A stretch of DNA of 39,824 bases from an uncultured Lachnospiraceae bacterium (GCA_910577065.1 CAJTLD010000006.1:1-39824); one strand, 5' to 3'. Positions 30,665 to 39,809 are shown, counted from the stretch's first letter. Program-made: numbers and translations. The notes: generated by a model from the sequence alone, not told the origin.

Positions 30665-32581
30665 TTATACGTCCAGGTTCTGTACATATTTTGCATTTGC
30701 CTCTATAAACTCCCGCCTGGGTTCCACTTTATCTCCCATCAGCGTCGTGAATATAACGTCAATCTCCGAAGAAGCCTCTTCGTCCATAACAACTCTGCGT
30801 AAAATACGCTTTTCGGGATCCATTGTCGTTTCCCAAAGCTGTTCCGCATCCATTTCCCCAAGACCTTTGTATCGCTGGATTTTATTGTTGTTATCACGTC
30901 CGATTTCGATCAAAAGACGACCCAGTTCATCATCATTATAAGCATACCAGATCTTTTTGTTTTTTTCGATTTTATAAAGAGGGGGCTGCGCCAGATAAAC
31001 AAAACCCTGTTTAATCAACTCCGGCATAAAACGGTAAATAAAAGTCAAAAGCAGCGTACTGATATGCGCGCCGTCAACGTCTGCATCCGTCATAATAATG
31101 ATTTTGTGGTACCGTAACCTGGATATATCGAAATCTTCATGGATACCTGTGCCAAATGCCGTAATCATCGCCTTAATCTCGGCATTTCCGTATATTTTAT
31201 CAAGCCTTGCCTTTTCCACATTTAAAATCTTCCCCCGCAGCGGAAGAATTGCCTGCGTTATCCGGTTCCTTGCCATTTTTGCAGAGCCTCCCGCAGAATC
31301 TCCCTCTACGATATAAATCTCGCAGTTAACCGGATCCTTATCCGAACAATCCGCTAATTTACCCGGAAGGGACGTTCTGTCAAGCGCCGTTTTTCGTCTG
31401 GTCAGATCCCTGGCTTTGCGGGCGGCCTCCCTTGCGCGCTGCGCCAGAAGGGATTTCTCGCAAATTGTCTTTGCCACCGCAGGATTCTGTTCCAGAAAAT
31501 ACGTAAGCTGCTCGCTTACAATACTGTCAACCGCCCCCCTGGCTTCGCTGTTCCCAAGCTTTTGTTTGGTCTGTCCTTCAAACTGCGGTTCGGTTACCTT
31601 TATGCTGATAATCGCCGTTAGGCCTTCCCGGATATCCTCTCCGGTAAGCGCCGTATCCGTATCTTTTAAAATCTTATTTGTCTTTGCATACTGATTAAAC
31701 GTCTTCGTAAGGGCGTTCCGAAATCCGGCCAGATGCGTGCCGCCTTCCGGCGTAATTATGTTATTTACAAAGCTAAACGTCGTGTCGTTAAACGAATCGT
31801 TATGCTGCAAAGCAACCTCGACGTATACGTCTTCCTTCTGTCCCTCACAGTAAATAATATCCTGATACAAAGGCTCCTTGCTTTTGTTCAGGTAAGAAAC
31901 AAATTCTTTAATTCCGCCGGCATAATGGAATTTATCTTCCAGTTCCGGTTCGCTTCGCTCGTCGCGAAGTATGATTTTCAGATCCTTTGTCAAAAACGCC
32001 GTTTCCCGCAGTCTCTGCCTTAACGTCTGGTAATCAAAAGCAATATCTTCAAAAACCGTATCGTCCGGTAAAAAAACAACTTTTGTACCCGACTTATCAG
32101 CAGGACACTCCCCGATCACGTTCAGCGGATACATTGCCTTGCCGCGTTCATAGCGCTGCTTATAGATTTTTCCTTCGCTGTAGATTTCTACTTCCAGCCA
32201 GCTAGAAAGCGCGTTCACGACCGAAGCGCCTACGCCGTGCAGGCCCCCGGACACTTTATATCCTCCTCCGCCGAATTTTCCTCCGGCATGAAGAATGGTA
32301 AATACCACCTCTACCCCTGTCAGCCCTGACTTTTGATTGATACCTACCGGAATACCGCGTCCGTTGTCAATAACCGTGACAGAACTGTCTTTATTGACGG
32401 TTACTTCAATATCGGTACAAAATCCGGCAAGCGCCTCATCCACGGAATTGTCTACAATCTCATACACAAGATGGTGAAGCCCTCTTGCCGAAGTACTCCC
32501 GATATACATCCCGGGCCTTTTGCGGACTGCTTCTAATCCTTCTAAAATCTGTATTTGATCTGCTCCGTATTCATTACCCAT
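30665..32581 (-). CDS. gyrB: DNA gyrase subunit B
   Basis: 638 residues, the length of Firmicute GyrB. The GHKL ATPase domain (about 15-215) has EIVDNSVDEAL, DNGRGIPV and GGLHGVGASVVNA. The transducer and TOPRIM region has EGDSAGGSAK, PLRGKILNVEKA and DADVDGAHI, with the metal-binding acidic residues. The C-terminal QRYKGLGEMDAEQLWETTMDP contacts GyrA. It follows recF by 9 nt within the origin operon. ParE is excluded by the position and by the immediate gyrA neighbour. Confidence 0.98.
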   Translation of the reverse strand: MGNEYGADQIQILEGLEAVRKRPGMYIGSTSARGLHHLVYEIVDNSVDEALAGFCTDIEVTVNKDSSVTVIDNGRGIPVGINQKSGLTGVEVVFTILHAGGKFGGGGYKVSGGLHGVGASVVNALSSWLEVEIYSEGKIYKQRYERGKAMYPLNVIGECPADKSGTKVVFLPDDTVFEDIAFDYQTLRQRLRETAFLTKDLKIILRDERSEPELEDKFHYAGGIKEFVSYLNKSKEPLYQDIIYCEGQKEDVYVEVALQHNDSFNDTTFSFVNNIITPEGGTHLAGFRNALTKTFNQYAKTNKILKDTDTALTGEDIREGLTAIISIKVTEPQFEGQTKQKLGNSEARGAVDSIVSEQLTYFLEQNPAVAKTICEKSLLAQRAREAARKARDLTRRKTALDRTSLPGKLADCSDKDPVNCEIYIVEGDSAGGSAKMARNRITQAILPLRGKILNVEKARLDKIYGNAEIKAMITAFGTGIHEDFDISRLRYHKIIIMTDADVDGAHISTLLLTFIYRFMPELIKQGFVYLAQPPLYKIEKNKKIWYAYNDDELGRLLIEIGRDNNNKIQRYKGLGEMDAEQLWETTMDPEKRILRRVVMDEEASSEIDVIFTTLMGDKVEPRREFIEANAKYVQNLDV

Positions 32582-32590
32582 AATTGCCTC

Positions 32591-33673
32591 CTATTCACGG
32601 ATTACGTTTCCGCATACTACTTTAAAAACCCGGTTCATGGCAAAGCGGCTGCGTATTAATTCATCTAATCCGGTACATGTAATGATTGTCTGGGTTCCAC
32701 TTATATTTTCCAGCAGGTAGTTTTGCCTGTTGCTGTCTAATTCGGATAATACGTCATCTAAAAGCAAAACGGGCGTTTCTTTTGTAACCGTCTTTACCAG
32801 TTCAATTTCAGACAGTTTTAAAGACAGTGCGCATGTACGCTGCTGCCCCTGAGAACCGAACTTGCGAATATCTATCCCATGGATAGAAAAGGACATGTCG
32901 TCCCTGTGCGGCCCTGTCGTTGTCTGTCCTGATTTTAAGTCTTTTGTACGGACCCGTTCTAATTCTTTTTCAAACAAATTTTCCTGGATATTGGGATCAT
33001 AAGAAAGTAACATATCTTCTCTACCGCCGGAAATACTGCGGTGGATCCGGTTTACAATCTCGTTTAACCGGCCTACAAATTCCCTGCGGCTTTCAATGAT
33101 TTTGCTTCCGTAACGTACCAGTTGGGCGTCCCATACGGACAGCGTATTTACAAGATCCGGTTTGAAAAAAATATCTTTTAGAAGTTTATTCCTTTGGTTT
33201 AAGATTTTATTGTACTTTGCAAGGTGATCGAGGTAGATTTTGTCTAACTGGCAAAGTTCCAAATCCATAAAATGTCTTCGTTCCGAAGGGCCATTTTTAA
33301 TGATATTTAAATCCTCCGGTGAAAATGAAACGATATTTAAAATTCCAAACAGTTCGCCGGCTCTTTTGATCGGGATCCGGTTGACTGCAATTCCCTTCGT
33401 GCGGTTTTTCTTTAAATGCATGTCAATTTGAAACTGCTGTTTTCTTTTTTCGGTGAAAATGCGGATATGCGACTCGTCATATCCAAATTGGATCAGTTCC
33501 TTATCCTTACACGCTCTGTGGGATTTGGTTGTCCCTCCAAGGTAAACGGCTTCCAGAACATTTGTTTTACCTTGGGCGTTATCGCCGTAAAGAATATTTG
33601 TACCTGGATCAAAATCTACCGTAAGCGTTTCATAATTACGAAAATGCTTTAATTCCAGCGATTTGATAATCAT
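32591..33673 (-). CDS. recF: DNA replication and repair protein RecF
   Basis: 360 residues. Walker A YGDNAQGKTNVLEA (about 34-47), the SMC-like signature SQGQQRT and Walker B VLLLDDVLSELD are all intact. RecF loads RecA at gapped DNA with RecO and RecR. Its ATG overlaps the yaaA stop by 4 nt, a conserved coupling at Firmicute origins. Confidence 0.97.
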   Translation of the reverse strand: MIIKSLELKHFRNYETLTVDFDPGTNILYGDNAQGKTNVLEAVYLGGTTKSHRACKDKELIQFGYDESHIRIFTEKRKQQFQIDMHLKKNRTKGIAVNRIPIKRAGELFGILNIVSFSPEDLNIIKNGPSERRHFMDLELCQLDKIYLDHLAKYNKILNQRNKLLKDIFFKPDLVNTLSVWDAQLVRYGSKIIESRREFVGRLNEIVNRIHRSISGGREDMLLSYDPNIQENLFEKELERVRTKDLKSGQTTTGPHRDDMSFSIHGIDIRKFGSQGQQRTCALSLKLSEIELVKTVTKETPVLLLDDVLSELDSNRQNYLLENISGTQTIITCTGLDELIRSRFAMNRVFKVVCGNVIRE

Positions 33674-33882
33674 TTGGTTATCTGAAATACTTCATTCCCA
33701 ACCGATACCGTATCGTTTGGATAAAGCTTTCTTCCTCTTCGTAATTCTGTTGTGCCGTTTACCAAAACCAAGCCGTCTGTTATCATCATTTTAGCATCTG
33801 TTCCGGAACCTGCAATCCCGGCTTTTTTCAGCGCCTGGCCTAAACGTATAAAATCTTCATTTTCGCGAATTGAAATTTCCAT
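33670..33882 (-). CDS. yaaA: S4-domain RNA-binding protein YaaA
   Basis: 70 residues, almost all S4 domain: FIRLGQALKKAGIAGSGTDAKMMI followed by VLVNGTTELRRGRKLYPNDTV. In B. subtilis this protein between dnaN and recF is involved in ribosome assembly; its exact role here is inferred from synteny. It is 23 nt behind dnaN and overlaps recF. Confidence 0.95.
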   Translation of the reverse strand: MEISIRENEDFIRLGQALKKAGIAGSGTDAKMMITDGLVLVNGTTELRRGRKLYPNDTVSVGNEVFQITK

Positions 33883-33905
33883 ATTTTTGCCTCGTTTTAT
33901 TATAA

Positions 33906-35018
33906 TTAATTTGTAACCGCGTTGAAGTTGACCGGAAGGATCAGATAAATGTAGCTTTCTGCTTCATCTTTGATAAAACAGGGCGCTTTGGGATTAACCA
34001 TAAATAAAGAGATCTCTTCTTCGTCTATAACCCGGAGCGCGTCTATAAAAAATTTAGGGTTAAAGCCTATCATTATGTCTTTTCCTTCTTTTTGGATGTC
34101 GATTTCTTCGTTCATAGAACCGATGGTGGAATTGATTTTAAGTTCCATTGTAACGTCATTGATATTCATAATGATCGGTTTTTTTTCTCCTTCTTTAATC
34201 AGAAGCGTAGCACGGTCGATACAGCTTAGCAGTTCTTTTTTATTGATCTGTATTTTAGTTTCATAATCGGGAGAAACCATCTGATCGATCCTGAAATATT
34301 CTCCTTCGATCAGTCTTGACACAACGGTTGTCTGGCCAAACTCAAATATAATGTGATTCTCTGTTATAAATACGATTACGTCTTCTTCTGCGTCTCCTGG
34401 AAGTATTTTACTGATCTCATTGAGCGTTTTGCCAGGTACTATTACTTTTTTGTAGTTATAATTATCTTTCAGATCAATATTGCGGATAGAAATACGATGT
34501 CCGTCTAAAGATACGACTTTCAGCTTGTTTTCATTAATTTCAAAAAGTTCCCCCGTCATGATCTTGTTGTTGTCATTGTCTGCAATAGAAAAAATTGTCT
34601 GTTGGATCACTTCTTTTAGTGTAAACTGGGACAGAGCGACGGAGTCGTTTCGTTCAATGTATGGAAGAGAAGGAAAATCTTCTCCAGATTGTCCGGGAAT
34701 ATTGAATTTTGCTTTTTCACATGTAATGGAAGTCTGAAAATTGTCTTCTGTTTTGATAACTACTTCATTGTCAGGCAGTTTCCGTACGATTTCTAAGAGA
34801 AACTTGGCGTTTAATGCAATAATGCCGGATTCTTCAATAGAGCCTTCAATGATCGTTTCGATACCGAGTTCCATGTCGTTTGCAGTCAGTTTGATCCTGC
34901 CTGATCTGGCGTCAATCAGAATACATTCTAATATAGGCATTGTAGTTCTGACTGGAACAGCTTTGGAAACAATATTAACTCCTTTTAAGAGATTAGATTT
35001 CGAACAGATCAATTTCAT
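33906..35018 (-). CDS. dnaN: DNA polymerase III beta subunit (sliding clamp)
   Basis: 370 residues from the ATG at 35018, chosen because AAGGAG precedes it and the protein then begins MKLICSKSNLLKGVNIVSKAV, as in the family. A frame extended 9 codons upstream has no ribosome site. Three similar clamp domains span about 1-120, 125-245 and 246-370. It ends YLILPVNFNAVTN, close to the family's usual PxR/N ending. The dimer ring holds DNA polymerase on template. Confidence 0.97.
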   Translation of the reverse strand: MKLICSKSNLLKGVNIVSKAVPVRTTMPILECILIDARSGRIKLTANDMELGIETIIEGSIEESGIIALNAKFLLEIVRKLPDNEVVIKTEDNFQTSITCEKAKFNIPGQSGEDFPSLPYIERNDSVALSQFTLKEVIQQTIFSIADNDNNKIMTGELFEINENKLKVVSLDGHRISIRNIDLKDNYNYKKVIVPGKTLNEISKILPGDAEEDVIVFITENHIIFEFGQTTVVSRLIEGEYFRIDQMVSPDYETKIQINKKELLSCIDRATLLIKEGEKKPIIMNINDVTMELKINSTIGSMNEEIDIQKEGKDIMIGFNPKFFIDALRVIDEEEISLFMVNPKAPCFIKDEAESYIYLILPVNFNAVTN

Positions 35019-35068
35019 ATCGTATAACTCCTTCCAAAAAAGCATATATTAATTTAAGATCAGATTTC

Positions 35069-35080
35069 GTAGTAGTAGTA
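35069..35080 (+). promoter_or_regulatory. Candidate DnaA-trio repeat
   Basis: GTAGTAGTAGTA lies in the dnaA-dnaN gap. Known DnaA-trios are repeated 3'-GAT-5' units in the unwinding region, and this tract reads as such on the plus strand. It is about 115 bp from the nearest recognisable DnaA box (35194), farther than in well-studied origins, so the call is tentative. Confidence 0.35.
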
Positions 35081-35193
35081 TTAAGGGGTGTTAATAAGTT
35101 TAAAACCCTTAGAATCCGCTAAATTAAAGGATTTGTAGGCTGTACAAGCCTGTTCAAAAGTAAAAAAAAGCTGCGGATTGCCGTTGGATTGAA

Positions 35194-35202
35194 TGTGGAT
35201 AA
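35194..35202 (-). promoter_or_regulatory. DnaA box in the dnaA-dnaN spacer
   Basis: A perfect consensus box (TTATCCACA on the minus strand), just past the dnaA stop. Together with the cluster upstream of dnaA it gives a two-part origin around dnaA, as in Bacillus. Confidence 0.8.
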
Positions 35203-35208
35203 CCTGTT

Positions 35209-36558
35209 TTAATTTGGGTTAATTTTCTTTTTGATCGTGTTTATTAGTATACGTGTGTTTTCATTGGACTTATATTCTTCGGTTATTTTGCGGATACCGT
35301 GGATAATTGTGGAATGATCGCGGCCTCCTAACAAAGCTCCAATGGAATCTAACGGTATGTTCGTCATATCTTTACATAAATACATAGCTATTTGCCTGGG
35401 GCGTACAATATCGTTGCTCCTGTTTTTGGAAATCATCTGTTCTAAAGAAATCTGGCAGTGTTCGGAAACTGCTTCAATGATCAGCTGCGGAGTAATTTCT
35501 TTTGGTTTGTCCGGCGTAATAATATTTTGAAGTTCTTTTACGGCAATGTCCATGGTAATTTCTGTTTTAACAAGGTTGCCGTAGGCTAATAGTTTATTTA
35601 AAGCGCCTTCCAGTTCACGGATGTTGGATTTGATGTTGTTTGCAATGTAATTTAAAATATCGTCGCTTAGTTCCATTTCATCTGATTCTACTTTACGGCG
35701 TAAGATTGCCATACGTGTTTCATAGTCCGGAAGGCCGATATCTGCCATTAATCCCCATTCAAAACGGGATTGGATACGTTCTTCTAAAGTTTCCATTTCT
35801 TTCGGCGGTTTATCAGAAGTTAAGATAATCTGTTTTTTGGCGGAATGGAGTACGTTGAAGGTATGGAAAAATTCTTCCTGCGTGCTTTCCTTTCCTATTA
35901 TAAACTGTATGTCGTCGATCATCAGTACGTCTACCGTGCGGTATTTTTCGCGGAACTTTGTCATAGCAGTAGTATTGCCATTTCGGATGGATTCAATAAC
36001 CTCATTGGTAAATTCTTCCGATGTAACGTATAAAACCTGCGTTTCCGGGTTTTGATCCAGGATAAAATTGCCGATAGAATGCATAAGATGCGTCTTTCCA
36101 AGTCCCGGGCCTCCATATATATAAAGAGGATTGTAAGATTCTCCGGGCGATTCGGCTACAGCCAGGGATGCTGACTGGGCAAAACGGTTGTTGCTGCCTA
36201 CGACGAAGGTATCAAACGTGTAATTGGGATTTAGGTTTGATCGCTCAGGCAACGCGGACGTTTTTTTGGGAGGGACGCGTTTTAGTTCTTTGGCTTGTTC
36301 TTCGAGCACAAATGTCAGTTCATATTCAATGCCTGTCATTTCGGAAATAGAGACTTTTAAAGGTATTTTATATCTTTTTGAGATAAAGTTAATGCCTATC
36401 TGCCCCAATTCCGATGGAACTTCAATATAAAGGATATTATCTTTGATCGTACAAATTTTGAGTGGTTTGAGCCACGAATCAAAGACAATGTTCTTAATGT
36501 CATAATCTTCTTTTACACGTTGTAAAATTTGTTCCCATTTTTCGAATATAGCTTCCAT
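35209..36558 (-). CDS. dnaA: Chromosomal replication initiator DnaA
   Basis: 449 residues. Domain I is about 1-85, with a short variable domain II. AAA+ domain III has Walker A GGPGLGKTHLMHS and Walker B LMIDDIQF. DNA-binding domain IV has RPRQIAMYLCKDMT and the DnaA signature GGRDHSTIIHG. It binds DnaA boxes as the ATP form and melts the origin. Boxes on both sides of its gene suggest autoregulation. A consensus-like promoter is at 36622-36650. Confidence 0.98.
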   Translation of the reverse strand: MEAIFEKWEQILQRVKEDYDIKNIVFDSWLKPLKICTIKDNILYIEVPSELGQIGINFISKRYKIPLKVSISEMTGIEYELTFVLEEQAKELKRVPPKKTSALPERSNLNPNYTFDTFVVGSNNRFAQSASLAVAESPGESYNPLYIYGGPGLGKTHLMHSIGNFILDQNPETQVLYVTSEEFTNEVIESIRNGNTTAMTKFREKYRTVDVLMIDDIQFIIGKESTQEEFFHTFNVLHSAKKQIILTSDKPPKEMETLEERIQSRFEWGLMADIGLPDYETRMAILRRKVESDEMELSDDILNYIANNIKSNIRELEGALNKLLAYGNLVKTEITMDIAVKELQNIITPDKPKEITPQLIIEAVSEHCQISLEQMISKNRSNDIVRPRQIAMYLCKDMTNIPLDSIGALLGGRDHSTIIHGIRKITEEYKSNENTRILINTIKKKINPN

Positions 36559-36621
36559 CTGATTTCTCCATTACCCTTTTTTTGAAAGGATTTGAACAGT
36601 AAAAAAATCCTACATTAGCTT

Positions 36622-36650
36622 ATCATACCAAATTTTAATCCTTTAATCAA
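36622..36650 (-). promoter_or_regulatory. dnaA promoter
   Basis: On the minus strand: TTGATT (36650-36645), 17 nt, TATGAT (36627-36622), about 64 nt before the dnaA ATG. The TTGTCCACA box lies 42 bp upstream of the -35. Confidence 0.65.
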
Positions 36651-36829
36651 TGAAAAATTGCAGATTCCATGTCAGAAAATGTTTGGAATAATTGTCCACA
36701 GCGAAACGGATATTTCACAAAAGTTATCGACTGACTAAAATTACGCTATACACAGAAGATGTAGATAAAAATACAGATTTTCACAGTTTATCAATAAAAT
36801 ATGTGTAAAAACAGGTAAAATAAACATCG

Positions 36830-36913
36830 TTATCCACGAGTTATCCACAAATTGTGTATGACTTGTGCAAATCCACATAAATTTTGTGGTGTGGAAAAGC
36901 AAATTGTGGATAA
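36830..36913. promoter_or_regulatory. Cluster of strong DnaA boxes
   Basis: Two boxes in tandem, TTATCCACG (36830) and TTATCCACA (36841), 11 bp apart centre to centre. A third on the other strand (36905-36913, TGTGGATAA) follows after 55 bp. The 11-bp step places the first two on the same helix face. Confidence 0.85.
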
Positions 36914-36957
36914 CTTTTTTTTCCACATAGAAAATCTGGAAAATATGTTAATTCTAC

Positions 36958-36985
36958 TTGACTTGGCCCATTTTTTTGTTATAAT
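36958..36985 (+). promoter_or_regulatory. rpmH operon promoter
   Basis: TTGACT (36958-36963), 16 nt, TATAAT (36980-36985), 38 nt before the rpmH ATG. It is near consensus, as expected for ribosomal genes. Confidence 0.8.
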
Positions 36986-37023
36986 TATAACGGTGTTTTC
37001 TAAAACAGAGGAGGTGCGCAGAT

Positions 37024-37158
37024 ATGAAAATGACATACCAGCCAAACAGAAGGAAAAGAGCAAAAGTTCATGGCTTTCGAGCGCGGATGAGCACAAAAGG
37101 CGGAAGAAGAGTATTGGCTAGAAGAAGATTAAAAGGAAGAAAAAGAATATCAGCTTAG
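37024..37158 (+). CDS. rpmH: 50S ribosomal protein L34
   Basis: 44 residues: MKMTYQPNRRKRAKVHGFRA, then RMSTKGGRRVLARRRLKGRK and a short end. This is the invariant L34 sequence type. GAGGAGGTG lies about 8 nt before the ATG. It is first in the rightward rpmH-rnpA-yidD-yidC-jag cluster. Confidence 0.98.
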   Translation: MKMTYQPNRRKRAKVHGFRARMSTKGGRRVLARRRLKGRKRISA

Positions 37159-37181
37159 GCCACAGTTTGTGGTCTTTTCTT
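37158..37181 (+). terminator. Weak hairpin between rpmH and rnpA (attenuator-like)
   Basis: GGCCACA/TGTGGTC with a 3-nt loop is followed by TTTTCTTCTTT, immediately after the rpmH stop. It could end part of the rpmH transcripts so that L34 is made in excess over RnpA. Confidence 0.55.
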
Positions 37182-37221
37182 CTTTCAGGAGCCAGTTTAA
37201 TAAAGGAGCCGGGCATGCCAT

Positions 37222-37578
37222 ATGAAATTTTCAGAATCGCTCAAAAAAAATACTGATTTTCGGAATGTATATAATAATGGAACTTCACATGCGAACAGGA
37301 TTTTGGTTTTATATGTGCTTGCAAACCATACCGGAAGGAACCGGTTTGGAATATCAGTCAGCAAAAAAGTCGGAAACAGCGTAGTAAGGCACAGGATTAC
37401 GCGCCTGATACGGGAAAGTTACAGGCTGCACGAAGAGATGTTTAAAAGCGGTTTAGATATCGTAGCCATTGCAAGGGTAAGCGCCAAACAGGCGTCTTAT
37501 CAGGACATAGAGAAAGCGCTGCTTAGCCTTGCAAATCTTCATTCTATAACAATAGAAAAGCAGATGGAATTATTTTGA
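37222..37578 (+). CDS. rnpA: Ribonuclease P protein component
   Basis: 118 residues. RNRFGISVSKKVGNSVVRHRITRLIRES is the family's basic RNA-binding signature, and F-x2-V near the N-terminus (DFRNVYNNG) forms the leader-binding cleft. It helps the RNase P RNA remove 5' leaders from pre-tRNA. Its TGA overlaps the yidD start (TTGA). Confidence 0.97.
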   Translation: MKFSESLKKNTDFRNVYNNGTSHANRILVLYVLANHTGRNRFGISVSKKVGNSVVRHRITRLIRESYRLHEEMFKSGLDIVAIARVSAKQASYQDIEKALLSLANLHSITIEKQMELF

Positions 37579-37784
37579 AAAAAATTATAATTGTAATGAT
37601 TAAATTTTATAGAAAATATTTGTCGCCTTTAAAATCGACAAAGTGCCCTTATTATCCGACCTGTTCGGAATATGGGTTAGAAGCGGTGGAGAAATATGGC
37701 GCTATTAAAGGCAGTGCATTGGCTTTCTGGCGAATATTGCGATGTAATCCTTTTTCAAAAGGCGGATATGATCCCGTTCCATAA
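37575..37784 (+). CDS. yidD: Membrane protein insertion efficiency factor YidD
   Basis: 69 residues: KKIIIVMIKFYRKYLSPLKS, CPYYPTCSEYGLEAVEKYGA and RCNPFSKGGYDPVP are the conserved YidD blocks, with three cysteines. It assists YidC-mediated insertion at the inner membrane. The start is TTG at 37575, within the rnpA stop, so translation is likely coupled. Confidence 0.95.
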   Translation: MKKIIIVMIKFYRKYLSPLKSTKCPYYPTCSEYGLEAVEKYGAIKGSALAFWRILRCNPFSKGGYDPVP

Positions 37785-37817
37785 ACAACCCTGATATGAT
37801 AAAGGAGGTAAATTACA

Positions 37818-39086
37818 TTGTCAGATATTGTTTTAACGGCGTATGACGGTGCATTTTTAGGGCCTATTGCAAAGGTATTGGGCCTTATCATGAACATGGT
37901 TTATATGTTTATGTCAGAAGTACTTGGGCTGTCAAATATTAGTTTAACGATCATTATATTTACGATTGTTATTTATATGTGTTTGTTCCCGATTACTTAT
38001 AAGCAGCAAAAATTTTCAAAGATATCGCAGAAGATGCAGCCGGAACTTCAGAAGGTGCAGAAGAAATACCATGGGAAGAAAGATCAGGCTTCCATGATGG
38101 CAATGCAGGAAGAAACGCGTATGATTCAGGAAAAGTACGGCGTATCTCCGACCGGAAGCTGTATCAGCATGATGATAAACCTGCCGATTTTGTTCGGCCT
38201 TTTACGTGTGTTTTATAATGTGCCCGCATATATTGACAGCATCAAGAATCAGTTTTCGTCTTTGGTGGACGGCATTATGGCTACGCCAGGCTATCAGGAG
38301 ATCATGGCGGATCTGGTTCAGAAGGTCAGGATGACGACGGTACGGGTTGACTTTACGGCGACGGACGAGGGAGTTCTTTCTAATTATATAGTAGATACCT
38401 TATATGCGATGAATTCATCCGGCTGGGATATGCTTAAAGAAAAGTTTACAGGGCTTTCGGACGTTATTGTTTCCACACAGAGCCATCTGAGTGAAATCAA
38501 TAGTTTTCTGGGGATGAATATTTCGGATTCTCCGTCAAGTATCATTTCTTCCGGTATGAAAAGCGGGGCATATTTCCTGGTATTCTTGGCTGTATTGATT
38601 CCGGTGCTTTCTTATCTTACACAGGTATTAAATATGAAGCTGATGCCGCAGCCAAGCGCAGGCGGGGACAGCGACGCTATGGCAAAGCAAATGAATGCAA
38701 TGAATAAGTTTATGCCTCTCGTTTCCTTGTTTTTCTGTTTCAGCATTCCGGTGGGACTTGGCATTTATTGGATTTTAAGCGCTTTAGTCCGAAGCGTTCA
38801 GCAGGTACTTTTAAACCGGCATTTTGAAAAGATAGGTTTGGATGATATTATCCGCCAAAGTCAGGAAAAAGCGAAAAAGAAACGGGAAAAAATGGGAATT
38901 TCCGAAAACCAGATTAACCAGGCGGCCCGATTAAATACCAAAAAGATCAAAGAACCTGCGATATCTGCGCAGGAAAAAGAACGTCTTTTGGAAAAAGCCG
39001 CGGAAGGCAGGAAGAATGCAAAACCTGGAAGTCTGTCAGCGAAAGCAAATCTTGTAAAGGAATTTAATGAAAGGAATACAAAATAG
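37818..39086 (+). CDS. yidC: Membrane protein insertase YidC/Oxa1 family
   Basis: 422 residues with about five membrane helices in the Oxa1 arrangement. The cytosolic coiled-coil loop (KQQKFSKISQKMQPELQKVQ) follows the first long helix, then TGSCISMMINLPILFGLLRVFYN, and a final helix pair near VSLFFCFSIPVGLGIYWI. An extra periplasmic stretch of about 100 residues lies between helices. The basic C-terminal tail (about 345-422) can contact the ribosome. It inserts membrane proteins with or without Sec. The start is TTG with an ideal AAAGGAGG site. No lipoprotein signal peptide is visible. Confidence 0.96.
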   Translation: MSDIVLTAYDGAFLGPIAKVLGLIMNMVYMFMSEVLGLSNISLTIIIFTIVIYMCLFPITYKQQKFSKISQKMQPELQKVQKKYHGKKDQASMMAMQEETRMIQEKYGVSPTGSCISMMINLPILFGLLRVFYNVPAYIDSIKNQFSSLVDGIMATPGYQEIMADLVQKVRMTTVRVDFTATDEGVLSNYIVDTLYAMNSSGWDMLKEKFTGLSDVIVSTQSHLSEINSFLGMNISDSPSSIISSGMKSGAYFLVFLAVLIPVLSYLTQVLNMKLMPQPSAGGDSDAMAKQMNAMNKFMPLVSLFFCFSIPVGLGIYWILSALVRSVQQVLLNRHFEKIGLDDIIRQSQEKAKKKREKMGISENQINQAARLNTKKIKEPAISAQEKERLLEKAAEGRKNAKPGSLSAKANLVKEFNERNTK

Positions 39087-39098
39087 GGGGCAGGAGAT

Positions 39099-39725
39099 AT
39101 GGATTTTATTGAAGTTTCAGCAAAAACTTACGATGAAGCTGTAACAGATGCTTTGATTCAATTAGGGGCAACAAGCGATCAGGTGGAAATTGAAGTAATT
39201 GATAAAGGCAGCGCCGGTTTTTTAGGAATCGGTGCGAAGCCCTTTAAGATTAAGGTCACAAAAAAGAACAATACGCCGGAAGCATTTGTAAGAAAGTTTT
39301 TGTCCGATATATTTTCGGCAATGCAGATGGATGTAGAGCTGTTGATTCAGGTAAACGAAGAAGCCCGTACCATGGAAATTGAACTTAAGGGCGAAGAGAT
39401 GGGGGTACTGATCGGCAAGAGAGGACAGACGCTTGATTCATTACAGCTTCTGACCAGCAATGCCGTCCATAAGCATTTTGAGACTTATTATAAAGTAAAA
39501 GTAGATACGGAAAATTACCGTCTCAGAAGAAAAGAAACACTGGAAAATCTGGCAAAAAATATCGCTTATAAAGTAAAGAGGACGAAACGTCCGATTTCCT
39601 TAGAACCTATGAATCCATTTGAACGGAGGATTATCCATTCTACGCTGCAAAACGACAGATATGTTATTACGCACAGCGAGGGAGAGGATCCTTACAGGCA
39701 TATTGTAATTTCTATGAAAAGATAA
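39099..39725 (+). CDS. khpB: RNA-binding protein KhpB (Jag/EloR)
   Basis: 208 residues: a Jag_N domain (about 1-55, VSAKTYDEAVTDALIQLG and GFLGIGAKPFKI), a KH domain (about 70-150, GVLIGKRGQTLDSLQLLTSNA) and an R3H domain (about 145-208, NPFERRIIHSTLQ, with the R-x3-H motif). In Firmicutes it partners KhpA and affects cell elongation and RNA stability. It starts 12 nt after yidC with AGGAG before the ATG. Confidence 0.96.
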   Translation: MDFIEVSAKTYDEAVTDALIQLGATSDQVEIEVIDKGSAGFLGIGAKPFKIKVTKKNNTPEAFVRKFLSDIFSAMQMDVELLIQVNEEARTMEIELKGEEMGVLIGKRGQTLDSLQLLTSNAVHKHFETYYKVKVDTENYRLRRKETLENLAKNIAYKVKRTKRPISLEPMNPFERRIIHSTLQNDRYVITHSEGEDPYRHIVISMKR

Positions 39726-39742
39726 CTGAGAATCGGTACAGG

Positions 39743-39779
39743 GGCTGTTGCGGCACATGGCATCAGCCTTTGTTTTTAT
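39743..39779 (+). terminator. Terminator after khpB
   Basis: A 9-bp stem with one mismatch, GGCTGTTGC with GCATCAGCC (39743-39751/39760-39768), is followed by TTTGTTTTT. Confidence 0.65.
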
Positions 39780-39809
39780 TGCGCAATAGCGAATGGGAGG
39801 GCCCTGAAT

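Larger units (their letters stand above)
36559..37023. other. Replication origin region (oriC, upstream part)
   Basis: 465 bp without a gene between divergent dnaA and rpmH. It is very AT-rich, with DnaA boxes at 36692-36700 (TTGTCCACA, one mismatch), 36830-36838 (TTATCCACG), 36841-36849 (TTATCCACA) and 36905-36913 (reverse, perfect), plus weaker look-alikes such as TTTTCCACA at 36919-36927. Promoters for dnaA and rpmH lie at its two ends. Gene order and strand switch here confirm the origin. Confidence 0.9.

Noticed and set aside
36741..37121. Small frames in the origin region
   Set aside because: They overlap DnaA boxes and the rpmH promoter, and have random composition; one is the rpmH DNA read in another frame.
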